64,000 nucleotides of DNA from Micromonospora inositola (GTDB lineage: Bacteria > Actinomycetota > Actinomycetes > Mycobacteriales > Micromonosporaceae). The DNA is taken from positions 1,736,001-1,800,000 of the forward strand of contig NZ_LT607754.1 in the NCBI RefSeq assembly GCF_900090285.1, given 5' to 3'. Shown here piece by piece: positions 54,464 through 63,179 of this stretch (positions are counted from its first letter, which is position 1; each line of letters opens with the position of its first letter). Below the pieces are notes generated by a model. It worked only from the letters and a program-made list of their open reading frames with translations, was not told where the DNA came from and ran no database searches. The position numbers were made by a program, and so were the translations under genes.

Positions 54464-55399
54464 TCACCGCCCGTCGGCCGCCACCACACCGGTCGGCGCG
54501 GCCCCGGCACCGGCCGGTACCGGCGAGCACCGCGGCGACGGGACCGGGACGGGCGCGGCGACGGCCCACGGTCGGACGGCCGGCGGCGCCGGGCGGGACG
54601 GGGCGTAAACGGGCCGAGCAGACGGAGGACCAGCGGAGCCCGACGGGCCGGACGACGATGCGGACGGTGACACGGGCAGTTCGGACGGTGACGCGGGCGG
54701 CTCGGACGGTGACGCGGGCGGCTCGGACGGCGAGGCGCTGCCGCCGGGAACCGGGCTGGGGCTTCCGGTCTGCCCGGGGGGCGGTGGGGTGAGGATGACC
54801 GTCGGCAGCGGCACCGGGTCCGGACTCGACGAGCCGGTCGGCGTCGGACTGGGTGAGGGACTCGGTGACCCGCTCGGGGACGGCGACTGTCCGCCGCCGG
54901 CGAAGGGGGTGGGGCGGGCCGCTCCGGTGGGGGGCGCCGGTGTGGCCGGTGGTCGGGGCCGCCGCTCCCACACCGGGTCGGATGCCACTGCCGGGGCCGG
55001 GGCGGCGGCCACGACGGCGGCCTCTGACGCGCCGGGGCGGATGACCACCGGGGCGGGACGGGTGGGCGGCACCGCGGACTGGCTGGTCGCGGGCAGCGGG
55101 ATCACCACCGGGCCGACCGAGGGCGTCGGGATGAACGGCGTGCTGTTGTCCGGAAGGGCGGTGCTGCCGACGGTGGCCGACCCGGCGCTCATGGCGGCGA
55201 GGATCGGCATGGACGCGGTGCCGGCGAGCAGGGCGACCGTGAAGAGGTAGCCCCGGCTCGGGCCGCCAAGTCCGGTTTCCCGGTGCGCCCCGACCACCCG
55301 TCGGTAGGCGGCGCCGGGGGCCCCGCGGTGGCGGCCGAGGAGCGGGGTTCCGGGACCCTCGGCTGGCTCGGACACCGGCACACCCCTCGTCGTCGACAT
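54464..55399 (-). CDS. Pro/Ser-rich membrane-anchored protein with SPSEPPA repeats
   Basis: 311 residues. A cytoplasmic head is followed by one helix (YLFTVALLAGTASMPILAAM, ~51-70). The rest is an outward-facing Pro/Ser/Ala stalk with tandem repeats (SASPSEPPASPSEPPASPSE) and SPSPSGSPSPSPSPTPTGSS. No folded domain is apparent. It could be a cell-wall-spanning stalk protein; such sequences are variable between species. Repeats also make it prone to length variation. Convergent with the gene at 53211. Confidence 0.65.
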   Translation of the reverse strand: MSTTRGVPVSEPAEGPGTPLLGRHRGAPGAAYRRVVGAHRETGLGGPSRGYLFTVALLAGTASMPILAAMSAGSATVGSTALPDNSTPFIPTPSVGPVVIPLPATSQSAVPPTRPAPVVIRPGASEAAVVAAAPAPAVASDPVWERRPRPPATPAPPTGAARPTPFAGGGQSPSPSGSPSPSPSPTPTGSSSPDPVPLPTVILTPPPPGQTGSPSPVPGGSASPSEPPASPSEPPASPSELPVSPSASSSGPSGSAGPPSARPVYAPSRPAPPAVRPWAVAAPVPVPSPRCSPVPAGAGAAPTGVVAADGR

Positions 55400-55876
55400 C
55401 GGCGGGCTCGTCGGTGGCGCGGATGTTCACAGCCGAACGGACAAACACCGCTTAACGCTCACCACACACCAGTCAGCCTGGACCAGTAACGCTCAGTTCA
55501 CCAGACCTCACCGCGTGTCGACACACAATTTGTCCGTCGGGCTGTGGGCCCAGGCGACAAAAAGGCCAATCCGTCGCGTATCAGACGGAACCCGGCAGGG
55601 GTGGAGGGCCATATTGTGGGCGCGCTCACCTCCTCTGCAATCATTCAGGCACGACGGCAATGCAGCCGCTACCTCCGCGCACCCGCGGCTGGTGCGGTCC
55701 GGCGCCGGCGCTCCCGAACCGGGTTCGCCCAAGAATCCGGCTCAACGCCGCGCGGCAACCCTCACCGGGGCTAGGCGCGGCCGCCAGGAACCAGCCCGGC
55801 ACCGGCCGGGCCGGCGCACGATTTGCGCGGCACGGGTCACCCCCGACGCCGGCGCAGACACGACAGGGAGAGACGG
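55400..55876. other. 477-bp intergenic region upstream of the E1 alpha gene
   Basis: It holds no gene I can support. It is less G/C-rich than its surroundings near 55440-55650. An imperfect 31-bp inverted repeat (55530-55560) and CATATTGT (55611-55618) are the only signal-like elements. It must hold the divergent promoters of the Pro-rich gene and of the 2-oxo acid dehydrogenase operon. No hairpin with a strong stem is evident. Confidence 0.6.
55530..55560. promoter_or_regulatory. Imperfect 31-bp inverted repeat, possible operator
   Basis: TTGTCCGTCGGGC (55530-55542), a central TGTGG, and GCCCAGGCGACAA (55548-55560): outer TTGTC/GACAA and inner GGGC/GCCC are symmetric. It sits between the Pro-rich gene and the E1 alpha gene; a regulator of the operon may bind here. 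Speculative. Confidence 0.35.
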
Positions 55877-57061
55877 ATGGCAAAGGGCGACCCCGGGGTC
55901 ACCACCCGCGGCCGGCGGGCCGCACCCCGTACCAAGCGAGCCGCATCGGCGGCCACCGGCGAACCGGAACTCGTCCAGCTGCTGACGCCGGAGGGCGAGC
56001 GGATCGAGAGCGCGATCGGCCCGGACGGGACCGAGTACCGCGTCGACTTCACCGACGAGGAGTACCGCGGGCTCTACCGCGACCTCGTGCTGGTCCGCAA
56101 GCTCGACGCCGAGGCGACCGCGCTGCAGCGCCAGGGCGAGCTGGGCCTCTGGGCCAGCCTGCTGGGCCAGGAGGCCGCGCAGGTCGGCTCCGGCCGGGCG
56201 CTGCGCACCCAGGACATGGCCTTCCCGACCTACCGGGAGCACGGCGTCCTCTACTGCCGGGGCATCGACCCGATCATGCCGCTCGGCCTGTTCCGCGGCG
56301 TCGACCAGGGCGGCTGGGACCCCAACGAGTTCAAGTTCAACATGTACACGATCGTGATCGGGGCGCAGACCCTGCACGCGACCGGGTACGCCATGGGTGT
56401 CGCCATGGACGGCAAGACCGGCACCGACGACGGCGAGGCGGTGATCGCCTACTTCGGCGACGGCGCCACCAGCCAGGGCGACGTCAACGAGGCGTTCGTC
56501 TGGGCCAGCGTCTTCAACGCCCCGCTGGTGTTCTTCTGCCAGAACAACCAGTACGCCATCTCGGAGCCGCTGGAGCGGCAGACCCGCGTCCCGCTGTACC
56601 AGCGGGCGGGCGGCTTCGGCTTCCCCGGCGTCCGGGTGGACGGCAACGACGTGCTCGCCTCGTACGCGGTGACCCGGCACGCGCTGGACAACGCCCGGCT
56701 CGGCCAGGGCCCCAGCCTGATCGAGGCGTACACCTACCGGATGGGGGCGCACACCACCTCCGACGACCCGACCCGCTACCGGATCGCCAGCGAGGTCGAG
56801 GCCTGGCAGGCCAAGGACCCGATCGCCCGGATGAAGGCGTTCCTGGAGCGGCAGCAGATCGCCGACACGGACTTCTTCACCTCCGTCGACGAGCAGGCCC
56901 GCGCCGAGTCGGTGCACCTGCGCGAGCGGGTGCTCGCCATGCCGAACCCGGAGCCGGTGACGATGTTCGATCACGTCTACCCCAACGGGTCCCCCGAGCT
57001 CGACGAGCAGCGGGCGCAGTTCAGCAAGTACATGGAGTCGTTCGAGGGGAGCGCCCACTGA
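55877..57061 (+). CDS. 2-oxo acid dehydrogenase E1 component, alpha subunit
   Basis: 394 residues from ATG 55877 with GGGAG upstream. Thiamine-diphosphate-binding signature: YFGDGATSQGDVNEAFVWAS to FCQNNQYAI (GDG...NN). Phosphorylation-loop-like segment YRMGAHTTSDDPTRYR. The N-terminal 30 residues are basic and low-complexity. Oxidatively decarboxylates a 2-oxo acid (pyruvate or branched-chain) with the beta subunit. It shares one base (TGATG) with the beta gene. The QGGWDPNEFKFN block resembles branched-chain/mixed PDH alphas, so bkdA or pdhA is equally possible. Confidence 0.92.
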   Translation: MAKGDPGVTTRGRRAAPRTKRAASAATGEPELVQLLTPEGERIESAIGPDGTEYRVDFTDEEYRGLYRDLVLVRKLDAEATALQRQGELGLWASLLGQEAAQVGSGRALRTQDMAFPTYREHGVLYCRGIDPIMPLGLFRGVDQGGWDPNEFKFNMYTIVIGAQTLHATGYAMGVAMDGKTGTDDGEAVIAYFGDGATSQGDVNEAFVWASVFNAPLVFFCQNNQYAISEPLERQTRVPLYQRAGGFGFPGVRVDGNDVLASYAVTRHALDNARLGQGPSLIEAYTYRMGAHTTSDDPTRYRIASEVEAWQAKDPIARMKAFLERQQIADTDFFTSVDEQARAESVHLRERVLAMPNPEPVTMFDHVYPNGSPELDEQRAQFSKYMESFEGSAH

Positions 57062-58050
57062 TGGCCACGGAGACGCTCACCCTCGGCAAGGCCCTCAACA
57101 CCGGCCTGCGCAGGGCCCTGGAGAACGACCCGAAGGTCGTCATCATGGGCGAGGACGTCGGCAAGCTCGGCGGCGTCTTCCGGATCACCGACGGGCTCCA
57201 GAAGGACTTCGGCGACCAGCGGGTGATCGACACCCCGCTGGCCGAGTCCGGCATCATCGGCACCGCGGTCGGCCTGGCCATCCGCGGCTTCCGCCCGGTC
57301 TGCGAGATCCAGTTCGACGGCTTCGTCTACCCGGCGTACGACCAGATCGTGTCGCAGGTGGCGAAGATGCACTACCGCTCGCAGGGCAAGGTCCGGATCC
57401 CGATGGTCATCCGGATCCCCTACGGCGGTGGCATCGGCGCGGTCGAGCACCACTCGGAGTCGCCCGAGGCGTACTTCGCGCACACCGCCGGCCTCAAGGT
57501 CGTGACCTGCGCCAACCCGCAGGACGCGTACTCGATGATCCAGCAGGCGATCGCCTCGGACGACCCGATCGTCTTCCTGGAGCCGAAGCGGCGCTACTGG
57601 GAGAAGGGTCCGGTCGAGCTGGACGCCCCGCTGTCGGAGGCGTACCCGCTGCACTCGTCCCGGGTCGCCCGCGCCGGCGCCGACGCCACGGTGCTGGCGT
57701 ACGGCCCGATGGTGCGGACCTGCCTGGACGCGGCGACCGCCGCCGCCGAGGACGGCCGGGAGCTGGAGGTCATCGACCTGCGTACGCTCTCCCCGCTGGA
57801 CCTGACCGCCGCGTACGAGTCGGTGCGGCGCACCGGCCGCTGCGTCGTCGTCCACGAGGCCCCGGGCAACCTGGGCCTGGGCTCGGAGATCGCGGCCCGG
57901 ATCACCGAGGAGTGCTTCTACTCCCTGGAGTCCCCGGTGCTGCGCGTCACCGGCTTCGACACCCCCTACCCGGCCAGCCGGGTGGAGGAGGAGTACCTGC
58001 CCGACCTCGACCGGGTGCTCGACGCCGTCGACCGCACCTTCGGCTGGTGA
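57061..58050 (+). CDS. 2-oxo acid dehydrogenase E1 component, beta subunit
   Basis: 329 residues. Transketolase pyrimidine-type domain: VVIMGEDVGKLGGVFRITDG, DTPLAESGIIGTAVGLAIRG, CEIQFDGFVYPAYDQIVSQV, with the catalytic His region RIPYGGGIGAVEHHSESPEA. The C-terminal domain carries RTLSPLDLTAAYESVRRTGR and VVHEAPGNLGLGSEI. Pairs with the alpha subunit. A 1-base overlap upstream and a start of E2 at or just after its stop indicate one tightly coupled operon. Confidence 0.95.
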   Translation: MATETLTLGKALNTGLRRALENDPKVVIMGEDVGKLGGVFRITDGLQKDFGDQRVIDTPLAESGIIGTAVGLAIRGFRPVCEIQFDGFVYPAYDQIVSQVAKMHYRSQGKVRIPMVIRIPYGGGIGAVEHHSESPEAYFAHTAGLKVVTCANPQDAYSMIQQAIASDDPIVFLEPKRRYWEKGPVELDAPLSEAYPLHSSRVARAGADATVLAYGPMVRTCLDAATAAAEDGRELEVIDLRTLSPLDLTAAYESVRRTGRCVVVHEAPGNLGLGSEIAARITEECFYSLESPVLRVTGFDTPYPASRVEEEYLPDLDRVLDAVDRTFGW

Positions 58051-58055
58051 GCGGC

Positions 58056-59543
58056 ATGTCACGGATCAAGGAGTTCAACCTCCCCGACCTGGGCGAGGGC
58101 CTGACCGAGGGCGAGATCCTCGCCTGGTTGGTCAAGGTGGGCGACACGATCGAGCTGAACCAGCCGATCGTCGAGGTGGAGACGGCCAAGGCTGCGGTCG
58201 AGATCCCGGCGAAGTGGGCCGGCCAGGTGCGGGCGATCTTCCACCCGGAGGGCACCACGGTCGAGGTCGGCACGCCGATCATCTCGATCGACACCGACCC
58301 GGGCGCCGGCCCGATCGAGGAGTCGACCACCGGCACGCCGGCCGCCGACCTGCCCACTCCGTCGGCGGCCTCCCTCGCCGCTGTCGAGGTGGCCCCGGCC
58401 GAGGGCGCGGTCGAGCCCGGCCTGATCGGGGGTCCCGCCCCGGGTGGGCGGACCGCCGTGCTGGTCGGCTACGGCCCGCGCACCACCGCGGCGAAGCGCC
58501 GGCCGCGCAAGGGCGGCGCCCCCGCCCAGGCGTCGGCCGCGCCGGCCCCCCCGGTCCAGGCCGCGCCGGCTCCGCCGGTCCAGGCCGCGCCGGCTCCGCC
58601 GCCGGTCGCACCGGTGGCGTCGGCGGTCAACGGCAACGGCCGCACCGGCGGGCTGGTCCTGGCCAAACCGCCGGTCCGCAAGCTCGCCAAGGATCTCGGC
58701 GTCGACCTGGCCACGCTGATCGGCTCGGGCCCGTTGGGCTCGATCACCCGGGAGGACGTACAGCGGGCGGCGAGCGGGACCCCGACGGCGGCCGAGCCGC
58801 TGACGGTCGCGGCGCCGGCCACGGCGGCCGCGAGCTTCGGCGCGGACCGCGAGCAGCGCATCCCGGTCAAGGGGGTACGCAAGCTCACCGCCGAGAACAT
58901 GTCCCGCTCGGCGTTCACCGCCCCGCACGTGACGGAGTTCCTGACCGTCGACGTGACCCGGGCGATGAAGGCCCTGGACCGGCTCCGGGAGCGGCGGGAG
59001 TGGCGCGACGTCCGGGCCTCGCCGCTGCTGCTGGTGGCCAAGGCGGTGCTGCTGGCGGTCAGGCGCCACCCGATGGTCAACTCGACCTGGGCCGGCGACG
59101 AGATCGTGGTCAAGGACTACGTCAACCTGGGCATCGCGGCGGCCACCGAGCGCGGCCTGATCGTGCCGAACATCAAGGACGCCGGCCGGCTCTCCCTGCG
59201 CGAGCTGGCGGACGCGATGACCGACCTGGTGCAGACGGCCAAGGCCGGGAAGACCTCCCCGGCGGACATGTCGGGCGGCACGCTGACGATCACCAACGTC
59301 GGCGTCTTCGGCGTCGACACCGGTACGCCGATCCTGCCCCCGGGCGAGTCGGCGATCCTGGCCTTCGGCGCAGTCCGGGAGATGCCGTGGGTGCACAAGG
59401 GCAAGGTGAAGCCGCGCCTGGTCACCACGCTCGGCCTCTCCTTCGACCACCGGATCATCGACGGTGAGCTGGGCTCGAAGTTCCTCCGCGACATCGGGGA
59501 CTTCCTGGCCGATCCGGAGGCGGCGCTGCTCGCCTGGACCTGA
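58056..59543 (+). CDS. dihydrolipoamide acyltransferase (E2) of the 2-oxo acid dehydrogenase
   Basis: 495 residues from ATG 58056; a GTG at 58047 overlapping the beta stop is an alternative. Lipoyl domain (~1-78) with the lipoylated Lys in EVETAKAAVEIP. Ala/Pro linker with tandem APPVQAAPAPP repeats (~165-188). Peripheral subunit-binding domain VRKLAKDLGVDLATLIGSGP (~205-240). Catalytic domain with LSFDHRIIDG (HxxxD) near the C-terminus. Transfers the acyl group to CoA. No E3 gene adjoins. Whether pyruvate or branched-chain acids are used is unresolved. Confidence 0.94.
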   Translation: MSRIKEFNLPDLGEGLTEGEILAWLVKVGDTIELNQPIVEVETAKAAVEIPAKWAGQVRAIFHPEGTTVEVGTPIISIDTDPGAGPIEESTTGTPAADLPTPSAASLAAVEVAPAEGAVEPGLIGGPAPGGRTAVLVGYGPRTTAAKRRPRKGGAPAQASAAPAPPVQAAPAPPVQAAPAPPPVAPVASAVNGNGRTGGLVLAKPPVRKLAKDLGVDLATLIGSGPLGSITREDVQRAASGTPTAAEPLTVAAPATAAASFGADREQRIPVKGVRKLTAENMSRSAFTAPHVTEFLTVDVTRAMKALDRLRERREWRDVRASPLLLVAKAVLLAVRRHPMVNSTWAGDEIVVKDYVNLGIAAATERGLIVPNIKDAGRLSLRELADAMTDLVQTAKAGKTSPADMSGGTLTITNVGVFGVDTGTPILPPGESAILAFGAVREMPWVHKGKVKPRLVTTLGLSFDHRIIDGELGSKFLRDIGDFLADPEAALLAWT

Positions 59544-59563
59544 CGGTCCATGACACCAGGCCA

Positions 59564-59603
59564 CGGCCGGTGTGCCACGGGTGGACGCCCGGCACACCGG
59601 CCG
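59564..59603 (+). terminator. Terminator of the dehydrogenase operon
   Basis: CGGCCGGTGTGCC (59564-59576) pairs perfectly with GGCACACCGGCCG (59591-59603), 13-bp stem, 20 bp after the E2 stop. Confidence 0.8.
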
Positions 59604-59643
59604 TTGCCGTTGGGGGAAGAATTCGTAGCTCCGACTACCCGTT

Positions 59644-59662
59644 GACCTACGATCCTTAGGTC
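59644..59662. promoter_or_regulatory. Operator-like inverted repeat upstream of the 45-residue gene
   Basis: GACCTA (59644-59649), 7-bp spacer, TAGGTC (59657-59662): perfect arms. TTGACC (59642-59647) could serve as a -35 within it. It lies ~100 bp upstream of the micro-protein gene in an A/T-richer stretch. Confidence 0.45.
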
Positions 59663-59765
59663 CGTGGTTCAGCTCACCTAATAATCGATGGAATTTGGCG
59701 GCGTCATGCGCTTCAATAGAGACATCAAGGGGCTGACAACCGAATAGCCAGGAGGAGAGACCCAG

Positions 59766-59903
59766 ATGAGCATGATCGAGCGAATCCGCAACCGCCGCGA
59801 CGCCAACCGCCGTGCCCGCGCCATCGAGCACGCGCTGCGTTCCGCCAACTCGCCCGCGGTCCGCGAGGAGCTTCTCGCCATCGCCCAGCGTCACATGAGC
59901 TGA
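59766..59903 (+). CDS. 45-residue basic helical micro-protein
   Basis: ATG 59766 follows AGGAGGAGAG (59751-59760) by 5 nt. The product begins MSMIERIRNRRDANRRARAI and ends AIAQRHMS; it is Arg-rich, with helices throughout (ALRSANSPAVREELLAIAQR), and no membrane segment. It has a dedicated upstream operator-like repeat and a downstream hairpin terminator, so it is a free-standing transcription unit. No known family; it could bind nucleic acid or a protein partner. Confidence 0.75.
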   Translation: MSMIERIRNRRDANRRARAIEHALRSANSPAVREELLAIAQRHMS

Positions 59904-59934
59904 CGCTCCACGACTTTCCTCACCTCCTCCAGTT

Positions 59935-59969
59935 CGAGGACCCGCCCGGCAGCGCCGGGCGGGTCCTCG
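59935..59969 (+). terminator. Strong hairpin terminator after the micro-protein gene
   Basis: CGAGGACCCGCCCGGC (59935-59950) and GCCGGGCGGGTCCTCG (59954-59969): a perfect 16-bp stem with a 3-nt loop. Confidence 0.88.
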
Positions 59970-60142
59970 GCGTTCGGGGGTGACTGACACCGGGATTCCA
60001 CCTCGCCGCAGCGCCCGGTACGGTGGGGCTCGGTCGCCACCCATCCGCCCCTGGAGCAGATCGCGCCGATAGAAGCCGATCGACACCGAACGGCAACGGT
60101 GAGTGACGGCCGGTGCTCCCCGGACAGCTCCGGGCGGCCACC

Positions 60143-60177
60143 GGATACGGTGCGGGGAGCCCGCACGGCCGGTATCC
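60143..60177 (+). promoter_or_regulatory. Bulged hairpin in the leader of the LppU-like gene
   Basis: GGATAC...GTATCC (outer 6 bp) encloses GTGCGGG-GAG-CCCGCAC (inner 7 bp) with an asymmetric bulge. It lies 77 nt before the ATG at 60254 and would form in the 5' UTR. Could modulate mRNA stability or translation; no known riboswitch matched. Confidence 0.35.
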
Positions 60178-60253
60178 GCCGGCGACGCCGGCAACCATGC
60201 CGACGGTCCCCGATCGGCATCGGCGGCCGACATGTGATGGAGGAGGCGCACCC

Positions 60254-63061
60254 ATGACGTCCGAGGCCCCGCACCGCCCCGGCCAGGAGCCGGGCGAGGT
60301 GTCGCCGGGCGCCGGCGGACCGGCGCCGTACGGCGACCACCCGGCGCAGCAGGACAACGGGTACCCCAACGCCCCCGACCTCGGCTGGGCGCCGCCCCCG
60401 CCGGCCGGTCGGCCGAGCCAGCCCGCCCCCGCCTGGGCCGCGCAGGAGGACCAGTCGCCCGCCCCCGCCTGGGCGCCGCCGGGCGGCCAGCCACCGAGCT
60501 CCGCCTGGGGTGCCGCCCAGGTGCCGCAGCAGACCGAAGCGGGTGCCTGGGGCGGCTCGCCCCAGGCGGCCTGGGCCGCACCGGAGCAGGCCGGCCCCGC
60601 CTGGGCCGCCGCTTCCGCGCCCGACGCCAACCCGTCCAACCCCCCGGCGGAGCAGTCCCCGCCCGCGTGGGCGACGCCGCCCGAGCAGGCCGGCCCCAGC
60701 TGGGCCGCCGCGCCCCGCGACGAGCAGCCGGCCTGGGCGCAGGCCGCCGAGCAGGGCGCCCGGGGCGCGGCGCAGGTGACCACCCCCGCCGGGCAGCCGC
60801 GCGACGACGCGCCCCGCTCCGGCGGCTGGGCCGGCGCGCCGGCGCAGCAGCAGGACGACTCCGCCCGTTCCGGAGGCTGGAACGCGGCTCCCGCCAGTCA
60901 GGACGACCGCTCCGACGGCTGGGCCGTCGGGGCGGGCGCGCAGCAGCAGGACGACCCGGCCGGCTCGGGCGGCTGGGCCACCCCGCCGCAGGACGACCAG
61001 CCGGCCTGGGGCCAGCAGGGCGAGCAGTCCGCGCCCGCCTGGGCCTCCGCCGCGCCCACCGCCCGCGCCGCCGCACAGGTTCCCGCCCCGGCCGGACAGC
61101 CGAACGAGGCGTGGTCCACGCCGAACGACCCGAACCAGTCCGGCGGCTGGACGGCCGGCAACCCGGACCAGCAGGACGACGGCGCGCGCTCCGGCGGCTG
61201 GGAGGCCGGTCCCGCCGGGCCGCGCGACGACGACCCGGACCGCTCCGGGGGCTGGGCCGCCGGACGGGCGGCCGCTCACGGCGAGCCTCCGCAGCAGCCC
61301 GGCTGGGGCGTGCCGGACGACCAGCGTCCGGCCACCGGCTGGAGCGGCGCCGCCGCCGTACCGCAGCAGCAGGACCGGCCCGCGTCGGAGGAGTCGGCGC
61401 AGGCCGGCTCCTGGGGCGCGGCCGCCCCGGCGCAGGACGACCGACCGGAGGCGGGCACCTGGACGCCGCCCGAGCCCTCGCCGGCCCGGGCCACCGCCTC
61501 GGTGCCGTCCCCGGACGGCCCGCCCGCCTGGGGCGCCGACCAGGACGACGCACCGCAGTGGACCCGCGGGGATCGCCCGTCCGTGCCGGACGCCGAGCCG
61601 TGGCCGGCCAGCGAGGCGTGGGGCCGCTCCACCGAGGCGGAACCCGCCGCGCTCCAGTCGAACGGCTGGGAGCCGGGCCGGGGCGAGGAGCCGCCGGTCT
61701 ACCAGCCGGCAGCGGGCCCGGGCATCTCCCCGGCCAACGCCGTACCGCTGCCGCAGCAGGAGCAGCGGGTGCCGGGCGCCAGCCTGGCCGCGTCGCCGCC
61801 GGCCGACTACCTGCAGCCGGCGCAGTTCACCCCGGCCGCGGAGGCGCACGCCGAGCCCACCGGCCGGGACCCGCAGGCGTACGAGTCGGGGCAGTCGGAC
61901 GCCCGGCCCGGCTGGGGCCCGGCCGAGGCGTCGCACCAGGAGCCGCAGTCACCGGCCGGACCGGTGGTGCCCGCGCCGCGTACCTCGCCGGAGGCCGGTG
62001 CCGTCTCCGCCAGCGCGTCCGTGCCGCTGTCCAGCCGGGTGACGCCCCCGATCGACGAGGCAGTGCGACCCGCCGGCTCGCCGGCGCCGCAGCCCCGGGT
62101 GTACGGCCGCCCGACCCGGCCGGAGCCGGACGAGGCCGCCGCGCAGGACGACCCGAACGGCTACCCGGACCAGGGCCAGCGCTACGCCGACCAGGGGCCG
62201 CAGTCCCGCTACGACGACCAGGGCCAGCAGCCCGGCTTCGACGACCACGGCCGCGCGGCGGGGCCGCGCGCCTTCGCCGAGACGGCCTCGGCTCCGCCGT
62301 CGTCGCCCGCGGCTCCGCCGTCGTTCCCGCCCGGGGTGCCGTCCTTCGTCGACCCGGCCGCCAACAACCGCCCGGCCAACGGCGTGCACCCGCACAGCGG
62401 CGAACGTCCCGGCGACCCGTTCGGCGGTCCCCGCCAAGGCGACCCGTACGGCGGTCCGGGCGGTCACCAGGACCCCTTCGGGGGCCAGCCCGGCCCGGGC
62501 GGCCACGGTGACCCGTTCGCGGGTCAGGGTGGACCGGTCGGTGGCCGCGCCTCCGTCGCGGTGCCGGGCCAGGGACCGGGGGCGATGCACGAGCAGGGGC
62601 CCGGCGGGTTCCCGCCGGCCTTCCCGCCGCCGCCCCAGCAGGCGCCGCCAGCCTGGCAGCAGGGCCTCGGCGGCGAGCCGGAGCAGGGCCGCTTCGGCGC
62701 GTTCAAGCCCGACGCCGAGCCGAAGACCGAGGCGCCGACGCCGAAGGTGCGCAACGGGCGGGTGCTGGCCCTCGTGCTGATCGCGGCGGTGCTGATCCTG
62801 GCCGTTCCGCTCGGCCTGCTCACGCTGCTCGGCAAGGCCGGCGGCGACGACAAGCCGGCCGGCTTCGACCCGGCGGTGGGCTCCTGCGTGAAGCAGTCCG
62901 GCGGGGGCGCGGTGGCTGCCGACTGCGGTGAGCAGAACGCCTTCAGCGTCGTCTCGAAGGTCGACGCGCCGGACAAGTGCGGCGACCCGACGCAGCCGCA
63001 CGTGGTGCTGCCGGGCGAGGGGGCCAACCGGGTGCTCTGCCTGAAGCCGGCCGCCGGGTAA
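60254..63061 (+). CDS. very long Pro/Gln/Trp-rich LppU/SCO3897-like protein
   Basis: 935 residues from ATG 60254, with AGGAGG 7 nt upstream. Residues 1-~830 are low-complexity, rich in Pro, Ala, Gly, Gln and Asp, with recurrent APAWA and SGGW motifs (SGGWAGAPA, RSGGWNAAPA, GSGGWATPP, QSGGWTAGN, RSGGWEAGP, RSGGWAAGR). One helix (ALVLIAAVLILAVPLGLLTL, ~840) is followed by a ~75-residue outer domain with four cysteines (VGSCVKQSGGG, AADCGEQNAF, DKCGDP, RVLCLKP) like the LppU/SCO3897 family. The cytoplasmic tail is enormously long for the family. Role unknown; possibly a phase-separating scaffold. Confidence 0.8.
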   Translation: MTSEAPHRPGQEPGEVSPGAGGPAPYGDHPAQQDNGYPNAPDLGWAPPPPAGRPSQPAPAWAAQEDQSPAPAWAPPGGQPPSSAWGAAQVPQQTEAGAWGGSPQAAWAAPEQAGPAWAAASAPDANPSNPPAEQSPPAWATPPEQAGPSWAAAPRDEQPAWAQAAEQGARGAAQVTTPAGQPRDDAPRSGGWAGAPAQQQDDSARSGGWNAAPASQDDRSDGWAVGAGAQQQDDPAGSGGWATPPQDDQPAWGQQGEQSAPAWASAAPTARAAAQVPAPAGQPNEAWSTPNDPNQSGGWTAGNPDQQDDGARSGGWEAGPAGPRDDDPDRSGGWAAGRAAAHGEPPQQPGWGVPDDQRPATGWSGAAAVPQQQDRPASEESAQAGSWGAAAPAQDDRPEAGTWTPPEPSPARATASVPSPDGPPAWGADQDDAPQWTRGDRPSVPDAEPWPASEAWGRSTEAEPAALQSNGWEPGRGEEPPVYQPAAGPGISPANAVPLPQQEQRVPGASLAASPPADYLQPAQFTPAAEAHAEPTGRDPQAYESGQSDARPGWGPAEASHQEPQSPAGPVVPAPRTSPEAGAVSASASVPLSSRVTPPIDEAVRPAGSPAPQPRVYGRPTRPEPDEAAAQDDPNGYPDQGQRYADQGPQSRYDDQGQQPGFDDHGRAAGPRAFAETASAPPSSPAAPPSFPPGVPSFVDPAANNRPANGVHPHSGERPGDPFGGPRQGDPYGGPGGHQDPFGGQPGPGGHGDPFAGQGGPVGGRASVAVPGQGPGAMHEQGPGGFPPAFPPPPQQAPPAWQQGLGGEPEQGRFGAFKPDAEPKTEAPTPKVRNGRVLALVLIAAVLILAVPLGLLTLLGKAGGDDKPAGFDPAVGSCVKQSGGGAVAADCGEQNAFSVVSKVDAPDKCGDPTQPHVVLPGEGANRVLCLKPAAG

Positions 63062-63069
63062 CCAGCCCC

Positions 63070-63109
63070 ACGACGGCGGGGCCACGGTGATCCGTGGCCC
63101 CGCCGTCGT
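63070..63109 (+). terminator. Terminator after the LppU-like gene
   Basis: ACGACGGCGGGGCCACGG (63070-63087) pairs perfectly with CCGTGGCCCCGCCGTCGT (63092-63109), 18-bp stem, TGAT loop, 8 bp after the stop. Confidence 0.92.
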
Positions 63110-63179
63110 ATCCCGGGTGTGATCGAGCCCGCTCGGGGTGCCGGCCGGTCCGGGCCGTCCGGTCCGGCAGACTGAAGGC

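Larger units (their letters stand above)
59904..60253. other. 350-bp intergenic region before the LppU-like gene
   Basis: Begins with a strong terminator (59935-59969) for the micro-protein gene. The rest is the leader of the LppU-like gene, with a bulged hairpin at 60143-60177 and a strong AGGAGG at 60241-60246. No gene seen. Confidence 0.7.

Noticed and set aside
54658..54735. Short tandem repeats that could suggest a CRISPR or VNTR array
   Set aside because: They are in-frame codons for SPSEPPA repeats within a Pro/Ser-rich protein, without spacers of CRISPR type.
58545..58605. Tandem repeat in the dehydrogenase E2 gene
   Set aside because: Encodes the Ala/Pro linker between lipoyl and subunit-binding domains, a normal flexible feature of E2.
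59604..59765. tRNA-like GGTTCAGCTC string near 59667
   Set aside because: No cloverleaf could be folded around it, and no acceptor stem or CCA context is present.
59891..61936. Long minus-strand frame at the LppU-like gene
   Set aside because: No family; opposite the SGGW/PAW repeats and lacking a credible start. The plus-strand frame has a ribosome-binding site, membrane helix and Cys domain.
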